From the NCBI GenBank assembly GCA_958295785.1, contig OY282377.1, positions 5,024,896-5,088,895 on the forward strand: DNA of 64,000 nt. Direction: 5' to 3'. This document shows, piece by piece, positions 34,688 through 43,348 of the stretch. The translations under genes and the position numbers were made by a program. How positions within the stretch are numbered: position 1 is the stretch's first letter; every line of letters begins with the position of its first letter. Under the pieces are notes generated by a model that saw nothing but the letters and a program-made list of their open reading frames with translations, made no database searches and had not been told where the DNA came from. Source of the DNA: an uncultured Latescibacterota bacterium (lineage in GTDB: Bacteria; Latescibacterota; UBA2968).

Positions 34688-35189
34688 AGTGATGTTACGC
34701 ACATCTACACTTGTGTTGCGTGCTTGTGTAAAGCGTTTGGCAATGTACCGTCGTCTCTCGTGTCAATTCACCGGCATTCGCAACAAAATGATCGACGATT
34801 GAATCGGCAACCCGCCCAACACGACAAACATCGTGATCTGAATGCCGATCATCCAGCGTTGACCCGCACCGTGATTTTTTTTAATGGGAATTATATACTT
34901 TCCAACCCTAAATCATCTTGTTAAAGTAATCACGGGTTTTTGGTGTTGAATGCAAGCGCCCTCTGATTTTCGGCACGCCTGCCCCTAACATCTAACGTTT
35001 CAAAACGTTTTCCTTCGCGTCTTTCAGGAACGGATAACATTTGCATGCGTGGATAACATTTCCCGTTGACTTCCATATCGCTCGCCTGTGCCATAAAGGT
35101 TGTTCATGCAACCCCCCCACTGGCTATAAGTTGCTTGTAAGTCAACCGTGCGCCCATCGCCATATTCAACATCTCATCAACACGACTTA
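34688..35189. other. Gene-poor region with decayed coding fragments
   Basis: No intact gene. On the minus strand, 34763-34912 encodes a hydrophobic fragment (QRWMIGIQITMFVVLGGLP, then MPVN-stop) that looks like the C-terminus of a membrane protein. The stretch before 35190 encodes a short VDEMLNMAMGARLTYKQLIA tail whose upstream part is removed by the IS at 35190. Confidence 0.35.
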
Positions 35190-35298
35190 GAGTCCCTAAC
35201 AAAAAGGGTTGACATGGATTTGTGAGAGGCCGACTTTCTTCTCAGCCCAACCCTTACAACGTACATGCCCGGCATCTTTATCGGGCGAGGAGAGACAA

Positions 35299-35694
35299 AT
35301 GTCCAAACCATTGGTGAGCGATGAACTCTGGGAAAAGGTCCAACCCCTTTTACCGGTTCCCAAGCCGAGACGATTCCGCTACCCCGGACGTAAGCGCATT
35401 GACGACCGCAAGGCGTTGACCGGCATTCTATTCGTCCTGAAGAGCGGCATCCCGTGGGAGAGATTGCCCCAAGAGATGGGGTGTGGTTCCGGGATGACCT
35501 GCTGGCGTCGTCTGAAGGAATGGCATGAAGCCGGCGTGTGGGAGCGGCTTCATCATCTGCTGTTGTCCAAACTGCGAGCGGCCGATGGCCTGGATTGGTC
35601 TCGTGCCTGCGTGGACAGCGCCTCCCTGCGTGCGGTAGGTGCTGGGGGGAAAAACCGGCCCCAATCCCACAGACCGCCGCAAGCCCGGGAGTAA
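35299..35694 (+). CDS. IS5-type transposase, orfA, copy B
   Basis: 131 residues starting MSKPLVSDELWEKVQPLLP, with the first catalytic Asp in ACVDSASLRAVG. The ribosome site is GAGGAGAG. A few substitutions separate it from copies A and C. Confidence 0.85.
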   Translation: MSKPLVSDELWEKVQPLLPVPKPRRFRYPGRKRIDDRKALTGILFVLKSGIPWERLPQEMGCGSGMTCWRRLKEWHEAGVWERLHHLLLSKLRAADGLDWSRACVDSASLRAVGAGGKNRPQSHRPPQARE

Positions 35695-36109
35695 GCATCA
35701 TGTGATCACCGATGCCAACGGGGTGCCTCTGGCCGCGATTGTGACTGAGGCGAACCGGCATGATGTGACGCAATTGTTGCCCTTGGTGGACGCTGTGCCT
35801 GCGGTCAGGGGCAAACGCGGTCGTCCGCGCCGCAGACCCCAACGGCTGTATGCAGACCGTGCCTATGACTCGAGGGCACACCGGAAGGCCCTGCGCGCAC
35901 GCCACATCTCGCCGGTGATCGCCCGACGGGGTGCAGAGCATGGCAACGGGTTGGGCGTGTACCGCTGGGTCGTTGAGCGGACGCTGGCCTGGCTCCGTCA
36001 GTTCCGCAGACTGCGGGTGCGCTACGAGCGCAGAGCGGACATCCATGAGGCGTTCCTCTCCATCGGCTGTTCACTCATCTGTTTCAGACGCTTACTTTCT
36101 TTATGTTAG
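35639..36109 (+). CDS. IS5-type transposase, orfB, copy B
   Basis: Up to 156 residues in the +1 frame relative to orfA, overlapping it by 56 bases across GGGGGGAAAAAC. Catalytic Asp (LYADRAYDSR) and Glu (VVERTLAWLRQFR) are intact. Probably made as an orfA-orfB fusion by frameshift. Confidence 0.8.
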   Translation: MLGGKTGPNPTDRRKPGSKHHVITDANGVPLAAIVTEANRHDVTQLLPLVDAVPAVRGKRGRPRRRPQRLYADRAYDSRAHRKALRARHISPVIARRGAEHGNGLGVYRWVVERTLAWLRQFRRLRVRYERRADIHEAFLSIGCSLICFRRLLSLC

Positions 36110-36118
36110 GGCTTCTTA

Positions 36119-36974
36119 AGGTATCACCCTTTTTTCGATTGATGCGAAACACGCAAGCATTCAGGTACTTTTGCATGTGTTTGTCTGACCAATGGTGATG
36201 AATACCCATATAGACACGCTTAACCCGTGCCCACAAACTCTCAATGGCGTTCGTATGGACACCATCGCGTTCATATTCGTCGGCAGAAGGATTGATTTGT
36301 TCCCCTTCGTAATCATCCCTCAATGCGCCGTATGCGCTGTTCTCGTCTGCATGAATAGTTGCGCCCGTCAAGACCTAGTTCAACATCTGATCGTGTCATG
36401 TGGCCCCTTTTGCATCCTGTACATGAACCGCCATTGCCTCACCATCTTCACCTTTTTCCCGCATTCCGAAAGCAACTGATTTACCTACTCTTCCGCGACC
36501 CGCATTCAACTTTTTGGATTTATGTTTGTTCTTTTCTTTGCCACCGATGTAGGTTTCATCAATTTCAACGATACCAGACAGAAAATCATCATCATCACCG
36601 TCTTTGTTGCCAAAAGCGTTTCGTATTCTTTGACGCATAAACCAAGCGGTCTTTTGCGTTGTACCGATCATTTTAGCCAACTGAACGCTTGAAATACCTT
36701 TTGGGTGGTTCGTTTCAATCCATATTGCGGCGAACCATTTAGGCAACATCTTGATTTTAGACTTGCCAAACATCGTTCCGTAAATAATATGAAAATTACG
36801 CCCACAATCCGAGCACCTATACGCCAAATCAGAACGACGATAGATTTTTCCCATACGCCCACAATGCGGACAAGACTCGCCATCCTTAAAGCGTATCTTT
36901 TCAAGGTGCAAAATACACGCTTCAGGCGTGGCAAACTTCTGTGTGAACGCGACGAAACTAAGCTACTTTGCCAT
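36119..36974 (-). pseudogene. IS1595-type (ISXO2-like) transposase, decayed
   Basis: Frame begins MAK, then TAG at codon 4, then LSFVAFTQKFATPEAC. The zinc ribbon (CPHCGRMGK and CSDCG), NHPKGISSVQLAKMIG and the DDE segment VEIDETYIGGKEKN follow. Further TGA and TAG stops interrupt the same frame near 36395 and 36370. Then HADENSAYGAL and GIHHHWSDKHMQKYLN appear. The C-terminus is cut by IS copy B. AAGGGGG precedes the original ATG. Confidence 0.82.
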
Positions 36975-37061
36975 CATACACCCCCTTGTTCATTCGTAAC
37001 TTCTATAAATATAACAAGAAAGCTTAGGGTTGGCAAGTATATAATTCCCAAAATAAAAGAG

Positions 37062-37213
37062 GACAGTGGAGCATTGCGGACGATGTACTTACCATGACTA
37101 ATGAAGATGGCACTACTTATACCTATCAGTACCACATAAGAGGTAATATCCTAACGTTGAGCAGAAGCGAGGGGGGTAGAATTTTAGAACGTCGCTACAC
37201 GAGGGTCATATAA
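37062..37213 (+). pseudogene. Lipocalin-like fragment, mirror copy
   Basis: Inverted copy of 29048-29270, shorter at its N-terminus, in frame to the end (SEGGRILERRYTRVI-stop). Marks the outer limit of the right inverted arm's similarity. Confidence 0.5.
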
Positions 37214-37278
37214 TCCTGAATAACGGCGTACAACTTCGACAGAAGTTTATCCTGATTCAGACAAGGGGTCACAAAACG

Positions 37279-37304
37279 AGCCCGGGTTCGCAAGGAACTC
37301 GGGC
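37279..37304. terminator. Hairpin terminator after the rpn A2 array
   Basis: AGCCCGGGTTC/GAACTCGGGCT stem followed by TTTTGTTTTT on the plus strand; mirror of 28956-28982. Confidence 0.7.
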
Positions 37305-37423
37305 TTTTGTTTTTCGTTGTCAGCGGTTGGCGGTCAGCAAAACAAGCAATCCGCGGTGGAGAGGTGGGGCTGAAAGCCCAAAGCTGATTTCAGTGAACAT
37401 TTGACGTTACGCAATGCTCCGCT

Positions 37424-37960
37424 TGTCATTCAGCGGGAAATCGCGTCATGCCTCCGCATCCAACACACGCTGAAATGCCGCCAGATTATTGACTTGCACC
37501 GCCGCATGAAGCAACTGCTTAAGCCGTTGCAAATCGTCGATGACCGCAATGCGATCAGCGAACTGGCCGGCCACACCCGCATCAAAGCGAACCGCCAACG
37601 CTTCTCGGATGCTCTCTTGGATGCCCTGCTCAATGCCCTGCTCAATGCCCTGCTCAATGCCCTGCTCAATGCCTTGCTCAATGCCTTGCTCAATGCCCTG
37701 CTCAATGCCTTGCTCAATGCCCTGCTCAATGCCTTGCTCAATGCCTTGTTTAACGCCCAGTTCCTTGAGGTATTGGGCAAACGATGATTCACGCATAATC
37801 GCGTCCATAAGACCCTCCTGAGAAATGATACTCGTGATAGTGTTTGGATCATACGCCAACCCACTTAATACAGCCAAGCCGCCCAAAAAGTTAGCCTTTT
37901 CTGCCTGCGCCAACGACACGGCATCGGTCCTGCGAATGCACTGACGCAACCATTCCTCGG
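37424..37960 (-). repeat. Tandem duplication of rpn 3' region, unit 1
   Basis: About 537 bases spanning codon 176 or so of rpn A2 to just past its stop. The junction with unit 2 (CATTCCTCGG joined to ATTGTCATTCAG) is identical to the unit 2/full-gene junction at 38475, so both units arose by the same unequal event. Confidence 0.9.
37446..37808 (-). CDS. Stand-alone Rpn C-terminal protein (RpnS-like), unit 1
   Basis: 120 residues from the conserved internal ATG (AGGAGGG upstream) with ten GIEQ units (37626-37745) and the common tail. Open frame extends back to 37949 but without a ribosome site. No nuclease domain is encoded upstream in this unit, so it can only make the C-terminal protein. 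Confidence 0.65.
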   Translation of the reverse strand: MDAIMRESSFAQYLKELGVKQGIEQGIEQGIEQGIEQGIEQGIEQGIEQGIEQGIEQGIEQGIQESIREALAVRFDAGVAGQFADRIAVIDDLQRLKQLLHAAVQVNNLAAFQRVLDAEA

Positions 37961-38475
37961 ATTGTCATTCAGCGGGAAATCGCGTCATGCCTCCGCATCC
38001 AACACGCGCTGAAATGCCGCCAGATTATTGACTTGCACCGCCGCATGAAGCAACTGCTTAAGCCGTTGCAAATCGTCGATGACCGCAATGCGATCAGCGA
38101 ACTGGCCGGCCACACCCGCATCAAAGCGAACCGCCAACGCTTCTCGGATGCTCTCTTGGATGCCTTGCTCAATGCCCTGCTCAATGCCCTGCTCAATGCC
38201 CTGCTCAATGCCCTGCTCAATGCCTTGCTCAATGCCCTGCTCAATGCCTTGCTCAATGCCTTGTTTAACGCCCAGTTCCTTGAGGTATTGGGCAAACGAT
38301 GATTCACGCATAATCGCGTCCATAAGACCCTCCTGAGAAATGATACTCGTGATAGTGTTTGGATCATACGCCAACCCACTTAATACAGCCAAGCCGCCCA
38401 AAAAGTTAGCCTTTTCTGCCTGCGCCAACGACACGGCATCAGTCCTGCGAATGCACTGACGCAACCATTCCTCGG
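37961..38475 (-). repeat. Tandem duplication of rpn 3' region, unit 2
   Basis: 515 bases, same limits as unit 1 but with eight GIEQ units; differs from unit 1 by only a few substitutions outside the tandem repeat. Confidence 0.9.
37985..38323 (-). CDS. Stand-alone Rpn C-terminal protein (RpnS-like), unit 2
   Basis: 112 residues, as unit 1 but with eight GIEQ tetrapeptides (38165-38260). Same AGGAGGG ribosome site. Confidence 0.65.
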   Translation of the reverse strand: MDAIMRESSFAQYLKELGVKQGIEQGIEQGIEQGIEQGIEQGIEQGIEQGIEQGIQESIREALAVRFDAGVAGQFADRIAVIDDLQRLKQLLHAAVQVNNLAAFQRVLDAEA

Positions 38476-38499
38476 ATTGTCATTCAGCGGGAAATCGCG

Positions 38500-38934
38500 T
38501 CATGCCTCCGCATCCAACACGCGCTGAAATGCCGCCAGATTATTGACTTGCACCGCTGCATGAAGCAACTGCTTGAGCCGTTGCAAATCGTCGATGACCG
38601 CAATGCGATCAGCGAACTGGCCGGCCACACCCGCATCAAAGCGAACCGCCAACGCTTCTCGGATGCTCTCTTGGATGCCCTGCTCAATGCCCTGCTCAAT
38701 GCCCTGCTCAATGCCCTGCTCAATGCCCTGCTCAATGCCCTGCTCAATGCCTTGCTCAATGCCCTGCTCAATGCCTTGCTCAATGCCCTGCTCAATGCCT
38801 TGCTCAATGCCTTGCTCAATGCCTTGCTCAATGCCTTGCTCAATGCCCTGCTCAATGCCCTGCTCAATGCCTTGTTTAACGCCCAGTTCCTTGAGGTATT
38901 GGGCAAACGATGATTCACGCATAATCGCGTCCAT
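38500..38934 (-). CDS. Predicted intragenic Rpn C-terminal protein, A2
   Basis: 144 residues from the ATG at codon 214 of rpn A2, preceded by CTCAGGAGGGTCTT. Longest repeat tract of the set. Expression is inferred from the ribosome site. Confidence 0.55.
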   Translation of the reverse strand: MDAIMRESSFAQYLKELGVKQGIEQGIEQGIEQGIEQGIEQGIEQGIEQGIEQGIEQGIEQGIEQGIEQGIEQGIEQGIEQGIEQGIQESIREALAVRFDAGVAGQFADRIAVIDDLQRLKQLLHAAVQVNNLAAFQRVLDAEA

Positions 38935-39573
38935 AAGACCCTCCTGAGAAATGATACTCGTGATAGTGTTTGGATCATACGCCAACCCACTTAATACAGC
39001 CAAGCCGCCCAAAAAGTTAGCCTTTTCGGCCTGCGCCAACGACACGGCATCGGTCCTGCGAATGCACTGACGCAACCATTCCTCGGAAGTCATCCCCGCA
39101 GGACGCTTCATCAATGGCGCGAATGGAAGCAAACCCGGATGATCACCTTCAACAATGTCTTGCCCGTCTATCTCGTTCAGCCGAATCACCTTATAGCGCA
39201 CCACCACTGGGTAATCGGGATGCTTTTGGAGGTAAAGCCCCTCATCGCGTCGCCCGGCATCGGGCCGTAGGTAGATCACATGGGAATAGACCGGCAGGCC
39301 ATAGTATTCAATGAGCCGGATGATATAGCTAGCCATGCGGATCGGCATGGGGGCATCCCTGCTGTCGGTGGTTTGAAATTCCGTGTGTACCAAGACCTCC
39401 TCGCCATCAATCCACACGCGAATCAGGCTATCGGTTAAGCGCGTTTCAACCCTAGGGATCTCGGGGTCGAGGATTGCGCGGATTTCGACATCGGCTCGTC
39501 CGAGGGTGAAGCGGACGAAATCGGCAGGGTAGGTTTGAATCAAATGTTTGGAAATCGTATCGTATTCTGCCAT
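38500..39573 (-). CDS. Rpn-family PD-(D/E)XK nuclease A2 with 16 GIEQ repeats
   Basis: 357 residues, nearly identical to rpn A1 (27802-28815) apart from a few substitutions and the repeat number (16 GIEQ against 10 GIEQ plus GIER). Asp48, Glu65 and Gln67 are kept. The internal start is at 38934 (codon 214), giving a possible 144-residue C-terminal protein. Two partial copies of its 3' half follow downstream in tandem. It sits in the right inverted arm with tnpB remnant upstream. Confidence 0.85.
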   Translation of the reverse strand: MAEYDTISKHLIQTYPADFVRFTLGRADVEIRAILDPEIPRVETRLTDSLIRVWIDGEEVLVHTEFQTTDSRDAPMPIRMASYIIRLIEYYGLPVYSHVIYLRPDAGRRDEGLYLQKHPDYPVVVRYKVIRLNEIDGQDIVEGDHPGLLPFAPLMKRPAGMTSEEWLRQCIRRTDAVSLAQAEKANFLGGLAVLSGLAYDPNTITSIISQEGLMDAIMRESSFAQYLKELGVKQGIEQGIEQGIEQGIEQGIEQGIEQGIEQGIEQGIEQGIEQGIEQGIEQGIEQGIEQGIEQGIEQGIQESIREALAVRFDAGVAGQFADRIAVIDDLQRLKQLLHAAVQVNNLAAFQRVLDAEA

Positions 39574-39604
39574 GGGGATACCACCAAGTGACGAACTCCC
39601 CTTG

Positions 39605-39853
39605 CTGAAGCAAAGGGGCTTCTAAGGAGATTGTGCGATCAACAAAGAGTGCGGCAAAAGCAACAAGCCATCTGACATCTTCTCCTGCAAGGGTTGACAT
39701 CCCAACCCGATGAATGTTTGGGGCCGCGTTCAAATCTCGGTCAGTTTCATAGCCACAGTCGCAAACAAAGACCCGTTCACGCAGGGGCAACTTTTACCAC
39801 GCCACAAGCAGAACACGTCTTACAGCTTGAATTGGACAAACTGCGTAACATCA
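39605..39853 (-). pseudogene. IS200/IS605 TnpB fragment, mirror copy
   Basis: Inverted copy of 27405-27652 with VCDCGYETDRD and NAAPNIHRVG, continuing uninterrupted into the right-end hairpin (near 39598-39618). It keeps the TTA/TAA site that holds a MITE in the left arm. Confidence 0.75.
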
Positions 39854-40232
39854 ATAAATAATCTGCAATATCTCTCGCTCTGTCAAGTGGTTCGTCACCC
39901 ATTCCCGCCATCAAGCGGTCAGTCCCTTGTCTGAAGCGCGGATTGTCGCGGATTTAGGGATTGCGCGGATTAACCCCACCCCCTGCCACTCACTGCGTCC
40001 TCCGCACCTGCTACATCCTTTACACCCCCTGCACGTTCTGCCCTACCGGTGCCGCCCAATCCGCGTCATCTGCGCCATCTGGTTAATACGCGTTTCAGAC
40101 AGTTATACCCATTTGATTTTAAGAAGCCCTAACAGAAAGCGTTGACATGGATTTGTGAGAGGCCGATTTTCTCCTCAGCCCAATCCTTACAACGTCCTTG
40201 CCCGGCATCTGCAACCGGGCAAGGAGGGACAG

Positions 40233-40628
40233 ATGTCCAAACCACTCGTGAGCGATGAACTCTGGGAAAAGGTCCACCCCCTTTTGCCGGTTCCCAAGCC
40301 TGGACGGTTCCGCTTTCCCGGACGTAAGCGCATTGATGACCGCAAGGCGTTGACCGGCATGCTATTCGTCCTGAAGAGCGGCATCCCGTGGGAGCAGTTG
40401 CCCCAAGAGATGGGGTGGGGTTCCGGGATGACCTGCTGGCGTCGTCTGAAGGCATGGCATGACGCCGGCGTGTGGGAGCGGCTTCATCATCTGCTGTTGT
40501 CCAAACTGCGAGCGACCGATGGCCTGGACGGGTCTCGTGCCTGCGTGGACAGTGCCTCCCTGCGTGCGGTAGGCGCTGGGGGGAAAAACCGGCCCCAATC
40601 CCACAGACCGCCGCAAGCCCGGGCGTAA
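40233..40628 (+). CDS. IS5-type transposase, orfA, copy C
   Basis: 131 residues from MSKPLVSDELWEKVHPLLP with GGAGGG upstream. First catalytic Asp in ACVDSASLRAVGAGGK. Differs from copy A at a few positions (MGWGSG for MGCGSG; DGSRAC for DWSRAC). Confidence 0.85.
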   Translation: MSKPLVSDELWEKVHPLLPVPKPGRFRFPGRKRIDDRKALTGMLFVLKSGIPWEQLPQEMGWGSGMTCWRRLKAWHDAGVWERLHHLLLSKLRATDGLDGSRACVDSASLRAVGAGGKNRPQSHRPPQARA

Positions 40629-41043
40629 GCATCATGTGATCACCGATGCCAACGGGCTACCTCTGGCCGCGATTGTGACCGGGGCGAACCGGCCAGATGT
40701 GACGCAATGGTTGCCATGGGTGGACGCTGTGCCCGCGGTCAGAGGCAAACGCGGTCGTCCGCGCCGCAGACCCCAACGGCTGTATGCAGACCGTGCCTAT
40801 GACTCGAGGGCACACCGGAAGGCCCTGCGTGCGCGCCACATCTCGTCGGTGATCGCCCGACGGGGTGCAGAGCATGGCAACGGGTTGGGCGTGTACCGGT
40901 GGGTCGTTGAGCGGACGCTGGCCTGGCTCCGGCAGTTCCGCAGCCTGCGAGTGCGCGACGAGCGCAGAGCGGACATCCATGAGGCGTTCCTCTCCATCGG
41001 CTGTTCACTCATCTGTTTCAGACGCTTGATTTCTTTATGTTAG
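40571..41043 (+). CDS. IS5-type transposase, orfB, copy C (needs frameshift)
   Basis: Continues the transposase in the +1 frame with LYADRAYDSR and the Glu helix intact. Unlike the other copies, the GTG at the orfB start region reads GCG, so orfB has no obvious start of its own and would depend on frameshifting at GGGGGGAAAAAC. The 5' limit is approximate. Confidence 0.7.
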
Positions 41044-41049
41044 GGCTTC

Positions 41050-41090
41050 TAAATCTCAGACAGCTTCTCCCTCAACTGGTCTATATCCAT
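41050..41090 (-). pseudogene. 5' end of an unknown gene cut by IS copy C
   Basis: MDIDQLREKLSEI with a strong ribosome site (GGGAGGG, 5 bases before ATG 41090), ended after 13 codons by the IS. The rest of the gene is not found in the window. Confidence 0.4.
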
Positions 41091-41185
41091 TTCGTCCCTC
41101 CCATGTGACTGTGTTTTACACCTGATTGGTTTATCAAAAAATTTGCTTACTGTTTCTGAACAGTAGTTGCTTCGTGCTTTTCTAT

Positions 41186-41209
41186 CGGGCACAGGGACCG
41201 CGCCCCTAC
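41186..41209 (+). repeat. REP-like GC hairpin repeat (family 1), shortened
   Basis: CGGGCACAGGGACCGCGCCC form, missing the first bases; 3' of radC. Confidence 0.6.
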
Positions 41210-41244
41210 ATTTCATCCGCGTTCATCTGTGGTTGCCTCTCATC

Positions 41245-41937
41245 TCAAAACACATTCGCCTCTTTCATGCTCAAAAACCGCTCCGATCCCACGATCAGAT
41301 GATCCAGCACCTCGATCCCCATGATCTCGCCGGCCTGCACCATGCGGCGCGTGAGTTCGATATCTTCTCGGCTCGGGGTCACGTCTCCGCTGGGATGGTT
41401 GTGCGCCAAAATCACACTGGCAGCCGATGACCCCACGGCTGGGGCAAACACTTCTCGGGGATGCACGAGGGAGGCGTTGAGCGACCCGATAGACACATCT
41501 TCGCGGCAGATCACCTGATTGCGCGCATTGAGAAACAGGGCCACAAAATGTTCCTTGCGCCGATCTTTGATGTCTGTGAGCAGCCCCACGACATCGGCCG
41601 GGCTGGTAATTGAAGGCGCGATCCCCAGACCCTGATTGAGGCCGCGTTTTGCCAATTCAAATCCCGCAATCAGTCCCGACGCTTTTGCCCGGCCAATGCC
41701 TTTGATGGTCGTCAGGGTTTCCAGATCCATGTCCACCAGCGCATCGACCGAATAACGCCTGCATATCTCGCGGGAAATTTCCAGCACATTGCGGCCCTCG
41801 TATCCGGTTCGCAGCAAAATAGCCAGCAGTTCTTCATCGCGCAATGCCTCCGGCCCCAAACGCTCGAGTTTTTCCCTGGGCATATCCACATCGGCCACAC
41901 CCGCAATACCGCCTCTGTGCTTGATAAGGCCATTCAT
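41245..41937 (-). CDS. radC: RadC-family JAB/MPN protein
   Basis: 230 residues. A UPF0758 N-terminal part with PREKLERLGPEALRDEELLA, a helix-hairpin-helix (LTTIKGIGRAKA) and the JAMM metal-binding motif ILAHNHPSGDVTPSRED preceded by HPREVFAPAV. The metal ligands are all present. Once linked to repair, the role of RadC remains unclear. ATG 41937 has GGAG 7 bases upstream. Confidence 0.95.
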   Translation of the reverse strand: MNGLIKHRGGIAGVADVDMPREKLERLGPEALRDEELLAILLRTGYEGRNVLEISREICRRYSVDALVDMDLETLTTIKGIGRAKASGLIAGFELAKRGLNQGLGIAPSITSPADVVGLLTDIKDRRKEHFVALFLNARNQVICREDVSIGSLNASLVHPREVFAPAVGSSAASVILAHNHPSGDVTPSREDIELTRRMVQAGEIMGIEVLDHLIVGSERFLSMKEANVF

Positions 41938-42289
41938 ATTCCATCTCCTCAATGTTGGTGTTCCAATAGTGAACAGCTTTGGGTTGCCGGATTCTCCAAG
42001 CCGCTGGCAGGCGGTTCACGCGGTTGTGTTTGTGCATCAGGCAAATTCAATGCCGTTGCTCGGAGATTTTACAATCTATTTATTTATAGAGACTTATGCG
42101 TTGAAACGCAGCGCACCAACACGTCCGCGACAACACAATGTTCAACTTGCGCCCATAGATGTGAACGCGCTGTTCACCACGCAAAACAAAAACGGCGAGC
42201 ATCTCTCGACACTCACCATCGCTATGTAAAACACGACCTCATCGCCTTGTGTTCGATACAGAAAGCGCGGCACATCAATTTTTTTACAA
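41938..42289. other. Intergenic region, nothing recognised
   Basis: About 350 bases between the convergent-side end of the dioxygenase and the radC start. No gene, repeat family or RNA seen. Confidence 0.4.
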
Positions 42290-43123
42290 CTACGGTATCC
42301 AGCTTTTTTCGGTATAGTGCTCGCGCTCAAACAACTTCTTGCGTTCAGGGCTCGCCGCAGAGATCCATTGAGGGGGTATTTCCTGTGTATATCTATGCGG
42401 GGGGCCTGCTTCCTTAAAAATATCGATGTTGAAGATGCGATACGCCTGCGGCGAATAAAGCGGCTTTGCTTCAACGCCGTGATACATTCTGGCATTGATA
42501 TAAACCATGCTGCCCGGCGGCACTTCCAGATGCTTTTCTTTCAATTCCCGACTGGCCTCTTTATCGTATTTTCCAGACAAGAGCATCTCGCGTGTCATCT
42601 CTTTTTTGGGCGACACCTTGTGACTGCCGGGCACAACAATAAGATTGTGATCGCCTTTTCGAAAACCGTTGGGATAATACAAAATTTGAATATAGTATTT
42701 TTCCCGCTCTGCAAAATTCACTGGATATTCGTGAAACCAGTGATGATGATCTTGATGAAGCCTGATCGGGTTTGCACCGCGTGCTGTAATCCGCAAAGCC
42801 GAATGGCAAAAATGATAGTCGGGCCCAACCGTCGCTTGTAAAAGTGCTGTCACCAAAGGCGCGTCAATCAGACGATCTCCCCAGTAGCCCCGATCATTCC
42901 AGGGTCGGACAAAATAAGATGGCCTCCCCATCTTCTGACGCTCGACATCAGACAAATTGATGAAATCGCGAACAGGTTCGAGATTCAAAATTTCACCCGT
43001 CAGCCCTTCCAATGCCTCGTCGGTCAAAACGCCGGGGTAAGCGATATAACCATCGCGATGAAATCCGTCGATATCCTCTGATAGAGGTGCATCAAAACGA
43101 AAAACAGATTTTTCATCCGCCAT
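42290..43123 (-). CDS. Phytanoyl-CoA dioxygenase-family protein
   Basis: 277 residues. A non-haem Fe(II)/2-oxoglutarate oxygenase with metal-binding HxD in IRLHQDHHHW (near 136) and the distal His in MYHGVEAKPLYSP, followed by an Arg (AYRIF) that binds 2-oxoglutarate in the family. The substrate is unknown; members hydroxylate lipids, ectoine or natural products. ATG 43123 follows GGAG. Expanded in Latescibacteria/Poribacteria-type genomes. Confidence 0.9.
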   Translation of the reverse strand: MADEKSVFRFDAPLSEDIDGFHRDGYIAYPGVLTDEALEGLTGEILNLEPVRDFINLSDVERQKMGRPSYFVRPWNDRGYWGDRLIDAPLVTALLQATVGPDYHFCHSALRITARGANPIRLHQDHHHWFHEYPVNFAEREKYYIQILYYPNGFRKGDHNLIVVPGSHKVSPKKEMTREMLLSGKYDKEASRELKEKHLEVPPGSMVYINARMYHGVEAKPLYSPQAYRIFNIDIFKEAGPPHRYTQEIPPQWISAASPERKKLFEREHYTEKSWIP

Positions 43124-43150
43124 CAAAAATCTCCAATCTCGCAAAACAAT

Positions 43151-43260
43151 GTGACGAACTCCCCTTGCTGAAGCAGAGGGCGGCTCTCAAGAACACCCCC
43201 GTTCAGCGGAGATTGTGCGATCAACAAAGCGTGCGGCTCAAGCAACAAGCCATGGGCTGA
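43151..43260 (-). repeat. IS200/IS605-type right-end remnant
   Basis: Minus strand resembles the tnpB 3' end found at 27590-27790 (GTTGATCGCACAATCTCC, then GCTTCAGCAAGGGGAGTTCG) with small insertions. No coding frame left. Confidence 0.55.
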
Positions 43261-43348
43261 AGCCCAACAGAGCCACACCATATCCCCGACCTGAAGGAAC
43301 GGGGTCTTACGGGCTGGAGGATAATTGACCGCTTTGGGAATAGCCGTT

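Larger units (their letters stand above)
35190..36115 (+). mobile_element. IS5-type insertion sequence, copy B
   Basis: 926 bp between GAGTCCCTAACAAAAAGG and TTTATGTTAGGGCTTC, TTA duplications at 35187-35189 and 36116-36118. Inserted into the 3' end of an IS1595-type transposase remnant. Confidence 0.9.
40123..41049 (+). mobile_element. IS5-type insertion sequence, copy C
   Basis: 927 bp with TAA duplications (40120-40122, 41050-41052). Opposite orientation to copy A; the two form the ends of the inverted arms. Confidence 0.9.

Noticed and set aside
37620-38880. Possible CRISPR array in the repeat-rich area
   Set aside because: Units are contiguous 12-bp tandem repeats without spacers and lie in a coding frame; no cas genes are nearby.
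38548-38913. Leucine/asparagine (LLNA) and Met-Pro-Cys-Ser repeat ORFs opposite the GIEQ tracts
   Set aside because: These are other-frame readings of the 12-bp tandem repeat; the GIEQ frame is continuous with the nuclease domain.
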